Below, one piece after another: positions 54,199 through 61,766 of a DNA stretch of 63,343 nucleotides. Position 1 is the first letter of the stretch; every line of letters begins with the position of its first letter. The notes below the pieces were generated by a model. That model saw nothing but the letters and a program-made list of their open reading frames with translations. It was not told where the DNA came from and did not search any database. A program made the position numbers and the translations under genes. The stretch comes from a virus, in the IMG/VR virus record IMGVR_UViG_3300012927_000007, positions 1-63,343 of that record; one strand, given 5' to 3'.

Positions 54199-55290
54199 TT
54201 ACCGTGTGTAAGCTCGGATGTTAGGGCGCATCATGACGGGAGACGAGTCTGTTTCAGACGCCCACCCTTCCGCCCAGCGGTCCTTGTCTTCTTGCAGAAG
54301 AGCCGCTTTATCCGTATCGCTCATTCCCTTGGCGATCTCGGGGATCATGAACATCAACTCTTTGGCAGTGCGGGTGAGGATCGCGAGAAACCAGCGCTGA
54401 GGCACTTCAATCGTCTGCGTCAGCGTCCCCACATCCTGCACGTAGCGCTGCACGTACAATACGATCTGGGAGAACGTGAACTGCAACTGCGGTGAAGGCC
54501 ACAACGTCAGAGTCGGTTGCGGGATGCTTTTGTTGTACCAAAACTCAAGCGGCCGCCCCTGGAACCACTTGTTAGGGTAGTTTGAATAATTATCCCGGTT
54601 GATCTTCGCGATGGGGATTTCCTGTGGAGCCGCCCCCGTCACGAACTCCGTCACGTTGAGTGTCGTACCCCCAGAAGCCTGCAGCCGTACGTACAGAACG
54701 CCAGCTTCGGGGATGCCCTGCACATCTATCCACTGCCATTGACCGGTGATCGCAGCCAGCGCGGTGTTGGTGTAGATCGGCGTGAAAGTGATTCCGTCCG
54801 TGGAGGTCTGAATAGCGACGCTCCATGTTCCCGTCGCGTTGGGTAGAATACCAAAGACGACCGGTTGCCCCGCCCCCGGGAATTGCACGGTGAGCGCGCC
54901 GTTGGGTGCAGTCTGCGTGCACGCGGTCGCTAGGTTATTGTCGAACGCGTTAGCCGCGACGCCCCCCGCTGAAGAGGTGTAGATGATGCCCGGCGCGGGA
55001 AGCTGTAACTGCGTGATGTTGCGCAGGTTGGCGTTGAGAACATCCACCGTGCCCAGCGGCGCGAGCACATCCTGGACCGCATCGTAGATCGGCAGGACGA
55101 CTTTCTGGACCGCCCAGAGCGCGACGCCTTTGGAGGCGAGCGTCGACAGCGCGAGGTACAACAGATCCTGCGCAATCGCGATGTATTCGGGGGTGATCTT
55201 CTGTGGAGCGAGCTGACTCCGGCCGAAAGCCCGATCTATTAATTTTCCAGTGTTGAATACAGTAGTCGACACCGTCCCGGAGGTAGTCAT
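54199..55290 (-). CDS. virion structural protein with discoidin-like domain, 363 aa
   Basis: Helical start (IAIAQDLLYLALSTLASKGV, ALWAVQKVVLPIYDAVQDVL), then a region like an F5/8 type C (discoidin) sandwich: ANAFDNNLATACTQTAPNGA, TWSVAIQTSTDGITF, YVRLQASGGTTLNVTEFV. The C-terminal part is NRDNYSNYPNKWFQGRPLEF, WPSPQLQFTF, YVQRYVQDVGTLTQTIEVPQ and RWFLAILTRTAKELMF, known from phage tail-region proteins. ATG 55290 overlaps the HNH stop (ATGA). Possibly a baseplate-like or connector protein. Confidence 0.65.
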   Translation of the reverse strand: MTTSGTVSTTVFNTGKLIDRAFGRSQLAPQKITPEYIAIAQDLLYLALSTLASKGVALWAVQKVVLPIYDAVQDVLAPLGTVDVLNANLRNITQLQLPAPGIIYTSSAGGVAANAFDNNLATACTQTAPNGALTVQFPGAGQPVVFGILPNATGTWSVAIQTSTDGITFTPIYTNTALAAITGQWQWIDVQGIPEAGVLYVRLQASGGTTLNVTEFVTGAAPQEIPIAKINRDNYSNYPNKWFQGRPLEFWYNKSIPQPTLTLWPSPQLQFTFSQIVLYVQRYVQDVGTLTQTIEVPQRWFLAILTRTAKELMFMIPEIAKGMSDTDKAALLQEDKDRWAEGWASETDSSPVMMRPNIRAYTR

Positions 55291-55763
55291 ACAGACACAT
55301 GCCGCCAAGTTTTACGACGCAGTACGTCAGAAATCCCCTGTTGCGATATACCGAATTGCTGGCCAATAGCCTTCTGCGTCCACCCGTTTTGGTGGAGCAT
55401 AAAGATATCAACAATCCGCTCCTCTACTAAGACTGCGCTGCCTTGGTCACTACCACGCGCAGGAGTAAAGCGACCCTTTCGCAACATGTCGTCTGTATTG
55501 TCTTGAAAAGTACCTAAGAACAAGTGCTTAGGGTTAACACACGCACGATTGTCACAGCGGTGCAATACGCACTTGGCTGGTGGGATGGGGCCTTTGAACA
55601 ACTGCCAAGCGATTCGGTGCGCTAGGTGCTGAAGCCACTTGCCCTCACGTTTCACCCCAAAAGCCCCGTAGCCCGGCCCCCGCGTAGCGCCTACCCAAAG
55701 CCAGCATGTGGGGGTCTTCCGCACTTTGGAAAGGAACCGAGGTTTGATGCCCGAGGTGGCCAA
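55287..55763 (-). CDS. HNH homing endonuclease, 158 aa
   Basis: HNH_3 core CWLWVGATRGPGYGAFGVKR, LAHRIAWQLFKGPIPPAKCV, HRCDNRACVNPKHLFLGTFQ and DNTDDMLRKGR, plus a C-terminal HTH (HQNGWTQKAIGQQFGIS). Closely related in layout to the HNH at 34082..34534. TTG 55763 has AAGGAG eight bases upstream, but that signal lies in a hairpin (55767-55791). Overlaps the next gene (ATGA). It is inserted in the head/tail structural operon. Confidence 0.9.
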   Translation of the reverse strand: MATSGIKPRFLSKVRKTPTCWLWVGATRGPGYGAFGVKREGKWLQHLAHRIAWQLFKGPIPPAKCVLHRCDNRACVNPKHLFLGTFQDNTDDMLRKGRFTPARGSDQGSAVLVEERIVDIFMLHQNGWTQKAIGQQFGISQQGISDVLRRKTWRHVSV

Positions 55764-55766
55764 GTC

Positions 55767-55791
55767 GCGCGCTCCTTAAGTGGAAGCGCGC
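55767..55791 (-). promoter_or_regulatory. hairpin over the HNH ribosome binding site
   Basis: GCGCGCT and AGCGCGC (55767-55773 with 55785-55791) form a perfect 7 bp stem around an 11-base loop. In the mRNA the AAGGAG of the HNH gene lies half in the loop and half in the 3' side of the stem, which would reduce translation unless the mRNA begins within the hairpin. T4 homing endonuclease genes use a similar device in long early transcripts. Confidence 0.5.
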
Positions 55792-55812
55792 CTGCACAAC
55801 GATCGCGGCACA

Positions 55813-55910
55813 CTAGCGGACGAAAGTTCCCGCCAGCAGCGAGCCTAGCGGCTTGAACTTCACGTTACAAGAGCGAGAGCCCCCAAAAAATATTTCGCAA
55901 AAGCGTCCAT
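55813..55910 (-). other. two coupled mini-ORFs upstream of the HNH gene
   Basis: ATG 55910 with strong GAGGGGGAA opens a 16-codon frame (DAFAKYFLGALALVT) ending at 55860. GTG 55863 (GTGA overlap) opens another of 16 codons (KFKPLGSLLAGTFVR) ending at 55813. A third frame (GTG 55813, 40 codons, to 55691) runs into the HNH gene. They may be remnants of a gene cut by the HNH insertion, leader peptides, or chance. The rest of the 204-base gap shows no other gene. Confidence 0.3.
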
Positions 55911-55967
55911 TTCCCCCTCGCCCACGGCGTCTATAGAGAAGGAACCTAGGAAGACACGGACGTCACC

Positions 55968-56705
55968 CTACTTTACCCCGTGCCCGCGCGGCGGGGCCGT
56001 ACGCACATGCTTGGCCACCTCCTGCTTGGCGATCCGGCGTGCGGGCACCGGGCCGCCCCCAGCGCGCGCCAGAGGTCCTGGGCCGGGCATGGGCAAGGGG
56101 TGACGCATCGGCAGCTGGGGGCGCGCAGGCAGCCCCTGAGGCCGCATCCCCATACGTCCGCCCAGGCCCCCGGGGGGCATCGCATTGACCATCGGAGGCA
56201 TAACCGCCCCGCCAGGGGCGTACATCGCACCGCCGGCGTTCTTGTGCGGGATCTTGCCGCCATGCTTGTAATCCGGGCCGCCCGCGGGAATGTGCGTCGA
56301 ATCATGCACAGAGCCCCCGCCCGCGAAGGTCTCCGCGTGCTTCTCCGCCGCCGAATACGAGTGGCTCACTGAGTGCGTCCGACCACCCTTCGCGTGGAAA
56401 TGCTTGTGCACGTGGAAGTGCTTGGTAGGGCCCCCTTTCTTGAAGCCTGCGGTGAGGGGCGTTTTGCCGCCGTGCTCGGCGAGCTCCACCGTGGGGGCCT
56501 CCTTACGCAACGTGGCGGCGTTGCCCTGCATACGATTGCCTTCTTTCGGGTAAACCTCCGCATGGCCGGGGTTGGTGTCGACCTTGTCGACCGGGCCGCC
56601 GCGCGCGAGCCGGTTGAGCGTACTGCCGGTGCCGCCCCCGATCGAGCCGCCGTCCCAGTGGTGGTGTCCCCGGAGAGCCCGCGAGGTATCTTTAAAGCCT
56701 GACAT
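55968..56705 (-). CDS. Gly/His-rich protein with repeated GG motifs, 245 aa
   Basis: Low-complexity: LRGHHHWDGGSIGGGTGSTL at the start, KHFHVHKHFHAKGG in the middle, ETFAGGGSVHDSTH, YAPGGAVMPPMV, and a Pro/Arg-rich end. Contains several versions of the (A)(D/G/R/P)GG-x-V motif. His clusters resemble those of 516..881. AGGAG seven bases before ATG 56705. Probably a virion or assembly protein with metal-binding ability. Confidence 0.65.
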   Translation of the reverse strand: MSGFKDTSRALRGHHHWDGGSIGGGTGSTLNRLARGGPVDKVDTNPGHAEVYPKEGNRMQGNAATLRKEAPTVELAEHGGKTPLTAGFKKGGPTKHFHVHKHFHAKGGRTHSVSHSYSAAEKHAETFAGGGSVHDSTHIPAGGPDYKHGGKIPHKNAGGAMYAPGGAVMPPMVNAMPPGGLGGRMGMRPQGLPARPQLPMRHPLPMPGPGPLARAGGGPVPARRIAKQEVAKHVRTAPPRGHGVK

Positions 56706-56714
56706 ACAAAGCTC

Positions 56715-57089
56715 CTATACAGGAATACTAGAGCCCGTGAGGATGACTTGCAGGTCGCCTGTGCCAACTTCGGATTGCAGTGCGACTCTAACGTAAACAT
56801 CCGTGCTGACTGGAATAGCGTCTACAACTGCGCTTACTTCAGGGACGTAGTAAAGCTTTCCTCCCTCATCTACTCCAGTAAGCGTTAATCGCCTAATAAT
56901 GTTGTCGTAATCCGGTGAGTTAGTCCCCAGATTAACTACCACATCCTCCAACCCGCTACCGGATGTGCAGATGAACTGTACGTCTAGAGGATAAAAAAGC
57001 GTATTCGATGGGGTTGTACCCAGTAGCGTATTACCTTGGGCGGTTAAATCAACCCCTTCTACATGCAGTGTATGGTCATAAACAGACAT
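56715..57089 (-). CDS. beta-rich structural protein, 124 aa
   Basis: All-beta: VYDHTLHVEGVDLTAQGNTL, FYPLDVQFICTSGSGLEDVV, YVRVALQSEVGTGDLQVILT. Looks like a small decoration or collar protein. ATG 57089 chosen, with only weak signal; the longer frame to 57134 would overlap the previous gene. More AT-rich than its neighbours. Confidence 0.6.
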   Translation of the reverse strand: MSVYDHTLHVEGVDLTAQGNTLLGTTPSNTLFYPLDVQFICTSGSGLEDVVVNLGTNSPDYDNIIRRLTLTGVDEGGKLYYVPEVSAVVDAIPVSTDVYVRVALQSEVGTGDLQVILTGSSIPV

Positions 57090-57099
57090 TTGAACAATC

Positions 57100-57675
57100 C
57101 TATTGGATAACCCGAACCACGTAAGTAGACGCAACTGGGGTCAGCGCAGCAAGCGCGCACACCTTCACAGTGACAGTATTCGCTGAAGTTACCTGCGCAT
57201 CCCAGATAATGCCGTCCCCTGGATACGTGTTAGGATCAGTCAAAGCGACCATGGAAGTAGTAGCTCCAGTCACGGTGGCGGTACCCGTCGCACACGTCGC
57301 AGGAGTTAAAGCGCCGCCGCCGATACTCCCGGAGGTGCCTGAAAGAATTGGAGTCGTCCCTGCGGGGAGGTCCGCGGTAACGATTGCACGTAACCCAACC
57401 GCGCCACTGGACCCGTTCGGGCTAGCCAGGACTTGATTCTGTGTCTGACCCCCCGCGAACGTCCCCGCAAGGGTGCCCGTTCCCGTAACCGGGGAACCCG
57501 CCACCGTGAACACCGAGGGTAAAGTCAACCCGACACTGGCAACGGTTCCACCGCCGCCCCCGTTTGGGCCGCCATTGTTAATCCCCGTGGATTGGGCGTA
57601 CAGCACCAACGGGATAGCTACCGCGAAACTGACCGCAATACATAACCAGACAGCCGCTTTACGTACGGGGTTCAT
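57100..57675 (-). CDS. virion surface protein with hydrophobic N-terminus, 191 aa
   Basis: N-terminal hydrophobic segment (AVWLCIAVSFAVAIPLVLYA) like a signal or anchor, then a fibre-like start GGGGTVASVGLTLPSVFTVA and AGSPVTGTGTLAGTFAGGQT. C-terminal beta domain (GDGIIWDAQVTSANTVTVKV). ATG 57675 overlaps the previous stop (ATGA). Could be a head fibre or surface protein; the hydrophobic start is unusual for virion proteins. Confidence 0.6.
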   Translation of the reverse strand: MNPVRKAAVWLCIAVSFAVAIPLVLYAQSTGINNGGPNGGGGGTVASVGLTLPSVFTVAGSPVTGTGTLAGTFAGGQTQNQVLASPNGSSGAVGLRAIVTADLPAGTTPILSGTSGSIGGGALTPATCATGTATVTGATTSMVALTDPNTYPGDGIIWDAQVTSANTVTVKVCALAALTPVASTYVVRVIQ

Positions 57676-58307
57676 GAGACCATCCCTGATTGCTGCACGA
57701 TGATTTTACCCGCACCGTTACCGGAGTTGGTGAGCAAGCGAATCGCGGAGACCGGCGCCCCGATAGATCCTGATTGGGTCGTGGACGCGCCGACCAGATT
57801 GGCCCCGGCGGAGAACCACGTGAACGGCCCTGGCGCTGCGCCAAAAACATCATCCAACGTCCACTGCACCGTGTAATTCAGCGTCCCTGTCACAATGACG
57901 CCCACTGAGATATCTGTCGGACCCAGGTACCTATCCACGGGTATTTCCTGGGAGCCACCGATCTGCAGCGTATCCACGGTCACGGCGGAAGCGACCGCCG
58001 CACTGACCGCGATCTGCGTCACCGTACGATAATTCAGGGTCGTCTGCACAGTATTGGCATTAGGCCCGGCGATCGTCTGCGAGATGACCCGCCCCTGGTC
58101 ATCCGTCCCGGTCACCGTGAAGTTGACCGCAGAATCATTACCCGCAGAAGTAATCCCAACGGTCTGCTGTGCAGCCAACGTCGCGACGCCTGCGGAAGCG
58201 AGCGTACCGTTGATCAGGAGGTTGCCCGCCCCCGCGGTGGTTTGGGACGCGCAGATAGCCCCGACCGCCGCAGCGGCCAGGGTACGCGAAAACGTTACTG
58301 GGCGCAT
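57672..58307 (-). CDS. beta-rich virion protein, 211 aa
   Basis: A hydrophobic N-terminal region (TLAAAAVGAICASQTTAGAG) followed by beta-sandwich repeats: TSAGNDSAVNFTVTGTDDQG, TQIAVSAAVASAVTVDTLQI, YTVQWTLDDVFG. Strong GGAGG before ATG 58307. Likely a head decoration or outer capsid protein. Confidence 0.65.
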   Translation of the reverse strand: MRPVTFSRTLAAAAVGAICASQTTAGAGNLLINGTLASAGVATLAAQQTVGITSAGNDSAVNFTVTGTDDQGRVISQTIAGPNANTVQTTLNYRTVTQIAVSAAVASAVTVDTLQIGGSQEIPVDRYLGPTDISVGVIVTGTLNYTVQWTLDDVFGAAPGPFTWFSAGANLVGASTTQSGSIGAPVSAIRLLTNSGNGAGKIIVQQSGMVS

Positions 58308-58316
58308 GACGCCTCC

Positions 58317-59093
58317 TCAGAACGCCGGCGTAGCGTTGATGTTCACCCGGTCCTTAGCGACTTGGAAAAGGTCGATCAGCAAGGTCGGGGTCGCTGCGGT
58401 TCCTTTCACCCCGATCTGCGGAGCAAGTAGCGTAGCCCCAGGGAAGTTCACAGGAGCAGCCACCGCGCCGCGCGCGTTCGCCGTCACCCCGGGACCGGAC
58501 ACTTCCCAAAGGATGCGCCCGTTGGGGGCGGTCGGGTAAACCCCGCCATCCCAATACCACTTGTAGGTACCCAAAGCTGCCGCCACGACGTTCACCCCCA
58601 GCGCCACCGTCGTCAACACGCTGCCGACCGCAACGTTGATACTCAACGCTCCCGCGCCGACCGCGTCACTGGAAAACCACACCCCATCCGTGATCGCCGT
58701 GAACGGAGTCGTCGTGATGTTGGTAAGACCTGCGATCAACTGACTTGAGTTGGCCAGCGTGGAAAGCTGAAGTAACCCCTCGTACCAACTCCGAAAGCCT
58801 TTGACGAGCGAAAAACTCGCTACCGATCGCTGCAAAGCGGCTATGAAAGCGGTCGTCGCCGCGATGAGGTTGATGGCGCCGCCATCCGCCGACGCGAGCG
58901 CTACGGTCGCCCCGGTACCCGTCAGCGTGTACCCATTCGTAGTCCCCGCCGCGACTGGGCCGCTGTAGTAATCGAAGTCATCGATGTAGATATGCAGCTT
59001 GCTCTCGTCCTGCACCGGCAGGTCGGAAAAAGTCTCCGTATCGCGAGCGTTGGTCTGCCCGAACTGGTTACGGGTAACTTGGTTGTCGAACAT
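58317..59093 (-). CDS. virion structural protein, 258 aa
   Basis: Mixed beta structure with SKLHIYIDDFDYYSGPVAAG, GATVALASADGGAINLIAA, GVWFSSDAVGAGALSINVAV, YKWYWDGGVYPTAPNG and PTLLIDLFQVAKDRVN. The layout (DDF...D-G-G-A...L...W-Y-W-D-G) is typical of a common phage head-region family. AGGAG before ATG 59093. Function probably capsid-associated. Confidence 0.68.
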   Translation of the reverse strand: MFDNQVTRNQFGQTNARDTETFSDLPVQDESKLHIYIDDFDYYSGPVAAGTTNGYTLTGTGATVALASADGGAINLIAATTAFIAALQRSVASFSLVKGFRSWYEGLLQLSTLANSSQLIAGLTNITTTPFTAITDGVWFSSDAVGAGALSINVAVGSVLTTVALGVNVVAAALGTYKWYWDGGVYPTAPNGRILWEVSGPGVTANARGAVAAPVNFPGATLLAPQIGVKGTAATPTLLIDLFQVAKDRVNINATPAF

Positions 59094-59113
59094 GTAGGCA
59101 GACTCCTAAAAAC

Positions 59114-59401
59114 TTAGTTATGGAATTCCATGTAGGACACCATACCCACAGGGCCGGCGCTCTGGGCGTACACCGCGTCCTGCGTGGGGATGTCGTAATT
59201 GATCCCGCCGTTGTTGGTCCCGAACGGCGGGTAGCCCGTAGCAGCCCCCAGAGCCGTGTCCGCGATGTAGATCGGCACACTGCTGGTCAGCGTCAACTTG
59301 GTCCGCGTGCCCAGCGCTGGGCGAATCTGTACTGCCGCAGTCGCCGTCACCGCAACCTGCCCGGTAGCAATCGTAGTCGAGGTGTCGTTGATCGTAGCCA
59401 T
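59114..59401 (-). CDS. small virion protein, 95 aa
   Basis: Beta-rich: TSTTIATGQVAVTATAAVQI, RTKLTLTSSVPIYIADTALG, NYDIPTQDAVYAQSAGPVGM. Similar small proteins lie near capsid genes in many phages. ATG 59401 has no clear Shine-Dalgarno; a 32-codon frame ends just before it (TGATATG), so coupling is possible. Confidence 0.65.
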   Translation of the reverse strand: MATINDTSTTIATGQVAVTATAAVQIRPALGTRTKLTLTSSVPIYIADTALGAATGYPPFGTNNGGINYDIPTQDAVYAQSAGPVGMVSYMEFHN

Positions 59402-59402
59402 A

Positions 59403-59501
59403 TCAGGAAAGAGGCGCGCCCCGCGCGAAAAGTGGATAACCCAAGCTAACGGGGACGAATCCGCGCTTGGGGCTGCACAGGTAGAACGGGGCGCCCCTCA
59501 T
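59403..59501 (-). CDS. possible leader ORF, 32 aa
   Basis: ATG 59501 to TGA 59403, ending one base before the next ATG. The peptide is basic and hydrophobic (GAPFYLCSPKRGFVPVSLGY). AAGGG lies about ten bases upstream. It fills most of the gap after the capsid gene, along with GC-rich inverted repeats. Might be a leader that couples translation of the 95 aa gene; weakly supported. Confidence 0.3.
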   Translation of the reverse strand: MRGAPFYLCSPKRGFVPVSLGYPLFARGAPLS

Positions 59502-59518
59502 ACTTTACGGGCCCTTGT

Positions 59519-60439
59519 TTACAACCCCGGCGTGCCGTAGAGGCATCGCGGATCCGTGAACGACGGAATGTACCGTTCTGTGGCCTTGTACCGCATGGAA
59601 TCAGTCTCGAAGTCACCCTCCATGCTCTTCTCCAGCGTCCGCCGCATGGCAAGCTTCAACCCCTGCCGCACATCCGTCTGGATGAACCACGCCGTCTGGG
59701 ACGTGAGCCGTGCGATGTTGGCCTGCCCCTTCGGCAGCAACCCCAGGGACTTGATGGGATTGACGTCGTTGTTGGCCGTACCCGCCCGCAACACGCTCTT
59801 GAGGAGCACCTCACCCTGCATCACGTTCGAGGGCGACGTGACCAACTGCAGCGGTGTCAAGCGGATGCGCTTGCCGTTGTTATCCACCGCGTTGCGGACC
59901 TGGATGAGCATCTGCTCAAGGGAGGTCTGCGAGAGCGCAGCGGCCGTGGTGAGCTGGTTCGAGAACGAGCCCGCAGGAGGCGCCAGGGGGTGATTGGTCG
60001 CGATCAGCGCCACACCGTCTCCGCCTGCGAAGGAGGCGTTGAAGGCGTTGTTGATCACATTCGCGCACAACGTCTCCTTCGTCTCCACCAGCGACTGAGC
60101 CAGATGCTCCGCGTAGATCGTGCCGATCTTGATGTGGTCACCGTCTTCGACCAGTACTTTGGTCAGCGCGAAAGCCAACCCGAAAACGGCGTACAGATAG
60201 CGCTGGATGAACAGCACGCCTCCAGACTGGTAGGTCACCGGGGTGCCGTCCGGCAATGCCGGAGCCGCCCCCATCCCGAAGAGCACCGGCTCCTCGTGAT
60301 AGTTGCGAGGAGTGCCGCGGAACTCGCGGAAGAGCATTTTCCACTCATCCGCGCGTTGATCGTAGATACCGTCAAAAGTCTCGTTGAGAATGGGCTCAAC
60401 GACTGAGCGGAAGTCTGTACTCCGCATGGGAAGTGCCAT
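59519..60439 (-). CDS. major capsid protein, 306 aa
   Basis: HK97-fold type major head protein: long N-terminal helix and arm (FRSVVEPILNETFDGIYDQR), KTKETLCANVINNAFNASFA-like spine (here ETKETLCANVINNAF), GGDGVALIATNHPLAPPAGS, SLEQMLIQVRNAVDNNGKRI, RLTPLQLVTSPSNVMQGEVL, and a C-terminal MEGDFETDSMRYKATERYIP. AGGAGA three bases before ATG 60439. Scaffold gene two genes upstream. GroES-like co-chaperonin of the phage may help it fold. Confidence 0.88.
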   Translation of the reverse strand: MALPMRSTDFRSVVEPILNETFDGIYDQRADEWKMLFREFRGTPRNYHEEPVLFGMGAAPALPDGTPVTYQSGGVLFIQRYLYAVFGLAFALTKVLVEDGDHIKIGTIYAEHLAQSLVETKETLCANVINNAFNASFAGGDGVALIATNHPLAPPAGSFSNQLTTAAALSQTSLEQMLIQVRNAVDNNGKRIRLTPLQLVTSPSNVMQGEVLLKSVLRAGTANNDVNPIKSLGLLPKGQANIARLTSQTAWFIQTDVRQGLKLAMRRTLEKSMEGDFETDSMRYKATERYIPSFTDPRCLYGTPGL

Positions 60440-60475
60440 AGTAGTTCTCCTGTGGCGTTAGGTTGCGGAGTTGGG

Positions 60476-61144
60476 TTAGTACGGCGCGCCGGGGATCGGC
60501 AAGTCTTGGTGCAGAGCAATCTCTACGTGTACCTGAGTGAAAGCGTCCCCAGGGTTGTTGTCGATACGCTGCGAGAACCCAACAATGCGAAGCTGGTTCA
60601 GCAATGTCGGAGAGGCTGCAGTACTCAACGTAGCAACGTCCAGCCCTACGGTAGAGAAGCCGGTAGTCGCGTTGCCGTTGGCAGAACCGTTAGCCGTGAT
60701 GGACGCCAAGTTGCCCATGGCCGTCGCGGGCACGACGCCGTTCGCTTGGATCTCATAACGAATACGTGGATCACGCGTGATCCATGCCACAGTCGGTGAG
60801 CCTGCGAACGGTACTGTCGCCGCAGGCCAAAAGTTGGACACCGTACGCCGGCCGGTCGCCAGCGTGAATTCGACCCCTTGGAACGAGCCCAAAATCTTGT
60901 TTGCAGCAACAAGGCTACCCGCAACTACGGATGCGCCCAACGCAGCCGCTTGCACGAGGTTACTGGTTCCCGCGCCCCCGGTATCGATCTGAATAGGGGA
61001 GTTCAGGAAGATGTTGTTGGCGTAGCCGCTCGCGATAGTGTAGCCGCCATAGGGCTGACCACCGCCAGAGCCAAACGCAGGCCGGACTACGCCGGACTCA
61101 TGAGCAACGGGCGCTAGCCCGTACGGATTGTACGCAAGTGACAC
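60476..61144 (-). CDS. head-associated structural protein, 222 aa
   Basis: Starts LAYNPYGLAPVAHESGVVRP and QPYGGYTIASGYANNIFLNS, then beta parts (GVEFTLATGRRTVSNFWPAA, YEIQANGVVPATAMGNLASI) and VHVEIALHQDLPIP. A layout typical of a protein encoded next to phage capsid genes; likely a decoration or vertex component. Start GTG 61144 with GAGG upstream. Confidence 0.7.
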   Translation of the reverse strand: MSLAYNPYGLAPVAHESGVVRPAFGSGGGQPYGGYTIASGYANNIFLNSPIQIDTGGAGTSNLVQAAALGASVVAGSLVAANKILGSFQGVEFTLATGRRTVSNFWPAATVPFAGSPTVAWITRDPRIRYEIQANGVVPATAMGNLASITANGSANGNATTGFSTVGLDVATLSTAASPTLLNQLRIVGFSQRIDNNPGDAFTQVHVEIALHQDLPIPGAPY

Positions 61145-61176
61145 GGTAGGAGCCTCACAGATGAGATAGTCATCCG

Positions 61177-61755
61177 CTAGCTCTCCAACTCTTCAGATTC
61201 GCAGAAGTTGGGAGCATCACGGGCCTGTCCCAAATCCTCTGTGCCGGGGTCTACCATCGGTGCACGCATCTTGCCGCCACGTTTCGCAGCCTGCGCTGCG
61301 ACCTCACCCGCCTGAAGAGCTTCGTTGTAGATGCTCTCTTCGTTGCGGGCGGGCTCGTTGTGGTGCAACTCTTCCATAAACAGTTGGTAGGTACTCAAGG
61401 GGATTTTCATCCCTACCATTTCTCGCCACGTGATGATGCCGGGGAAATCCGCCGACTTCTGGTCCGTGAACGTGAAATCGGGCGCCTCTGCGCGCGCGAT
61501 ATAGGTGTACCCCAACATCTCGCGACCTTGCGGAGTGTCGCTTGGATGCGTCGTGGAAACCCAGCACACATGGTAGCCGGGTATCCGCGGTAGGTTAGGC
61601 AAAGAGGACTGGAAATTCGCACGTTTCAACAACTCAACGCGCTCACCGTCAGTCAGCTGCCTGCGCTGCGTAATCGCACGATCATTCATCGCGCGATCTT
61701 CGCGGCTAGCCGCATCCTTTCGAACTCGCTTAATCGATTGTCTTGGGTTTGCCAT
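61177..61755 (-). CDS. conserved head-region protein, 192 aa
   Basis: LPRIPGYHVCWVSTTHPSDT, MLGYTYIARAEAPDFTFTDQ, ITWREMVGMKIPLSTYQLFM and EELHHNEPARNEESI. This order (G-Y-H-x-C-W-x-S-T-T...GY...N/R-E-M...K-x-P...H-H-N/D-x-P) recurs between scaffold and capsid genes of many podophages. Function unknown. Disordered basic N-terminus. Confidence 0.7.
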   Translation of the reverse strand: MANPRQSIKRVRKDAASREDRAMNDRAITQRRQLTDGERVELLKRANFQSSLPNLPRIPGYHVCWVSTTHPSDTPQGREMLGYTYIARAEAPDFTFTDQKSADFPGIITWREMVGMKIPLSTYQLFMEELHHNEPARNEESIYNEALQAGEVAAQAAKRGGKMRAPMVDPGTEDLGQARDAPNFCESEELES

Positions 61756-61766
61756 GGGGCGCCTCG

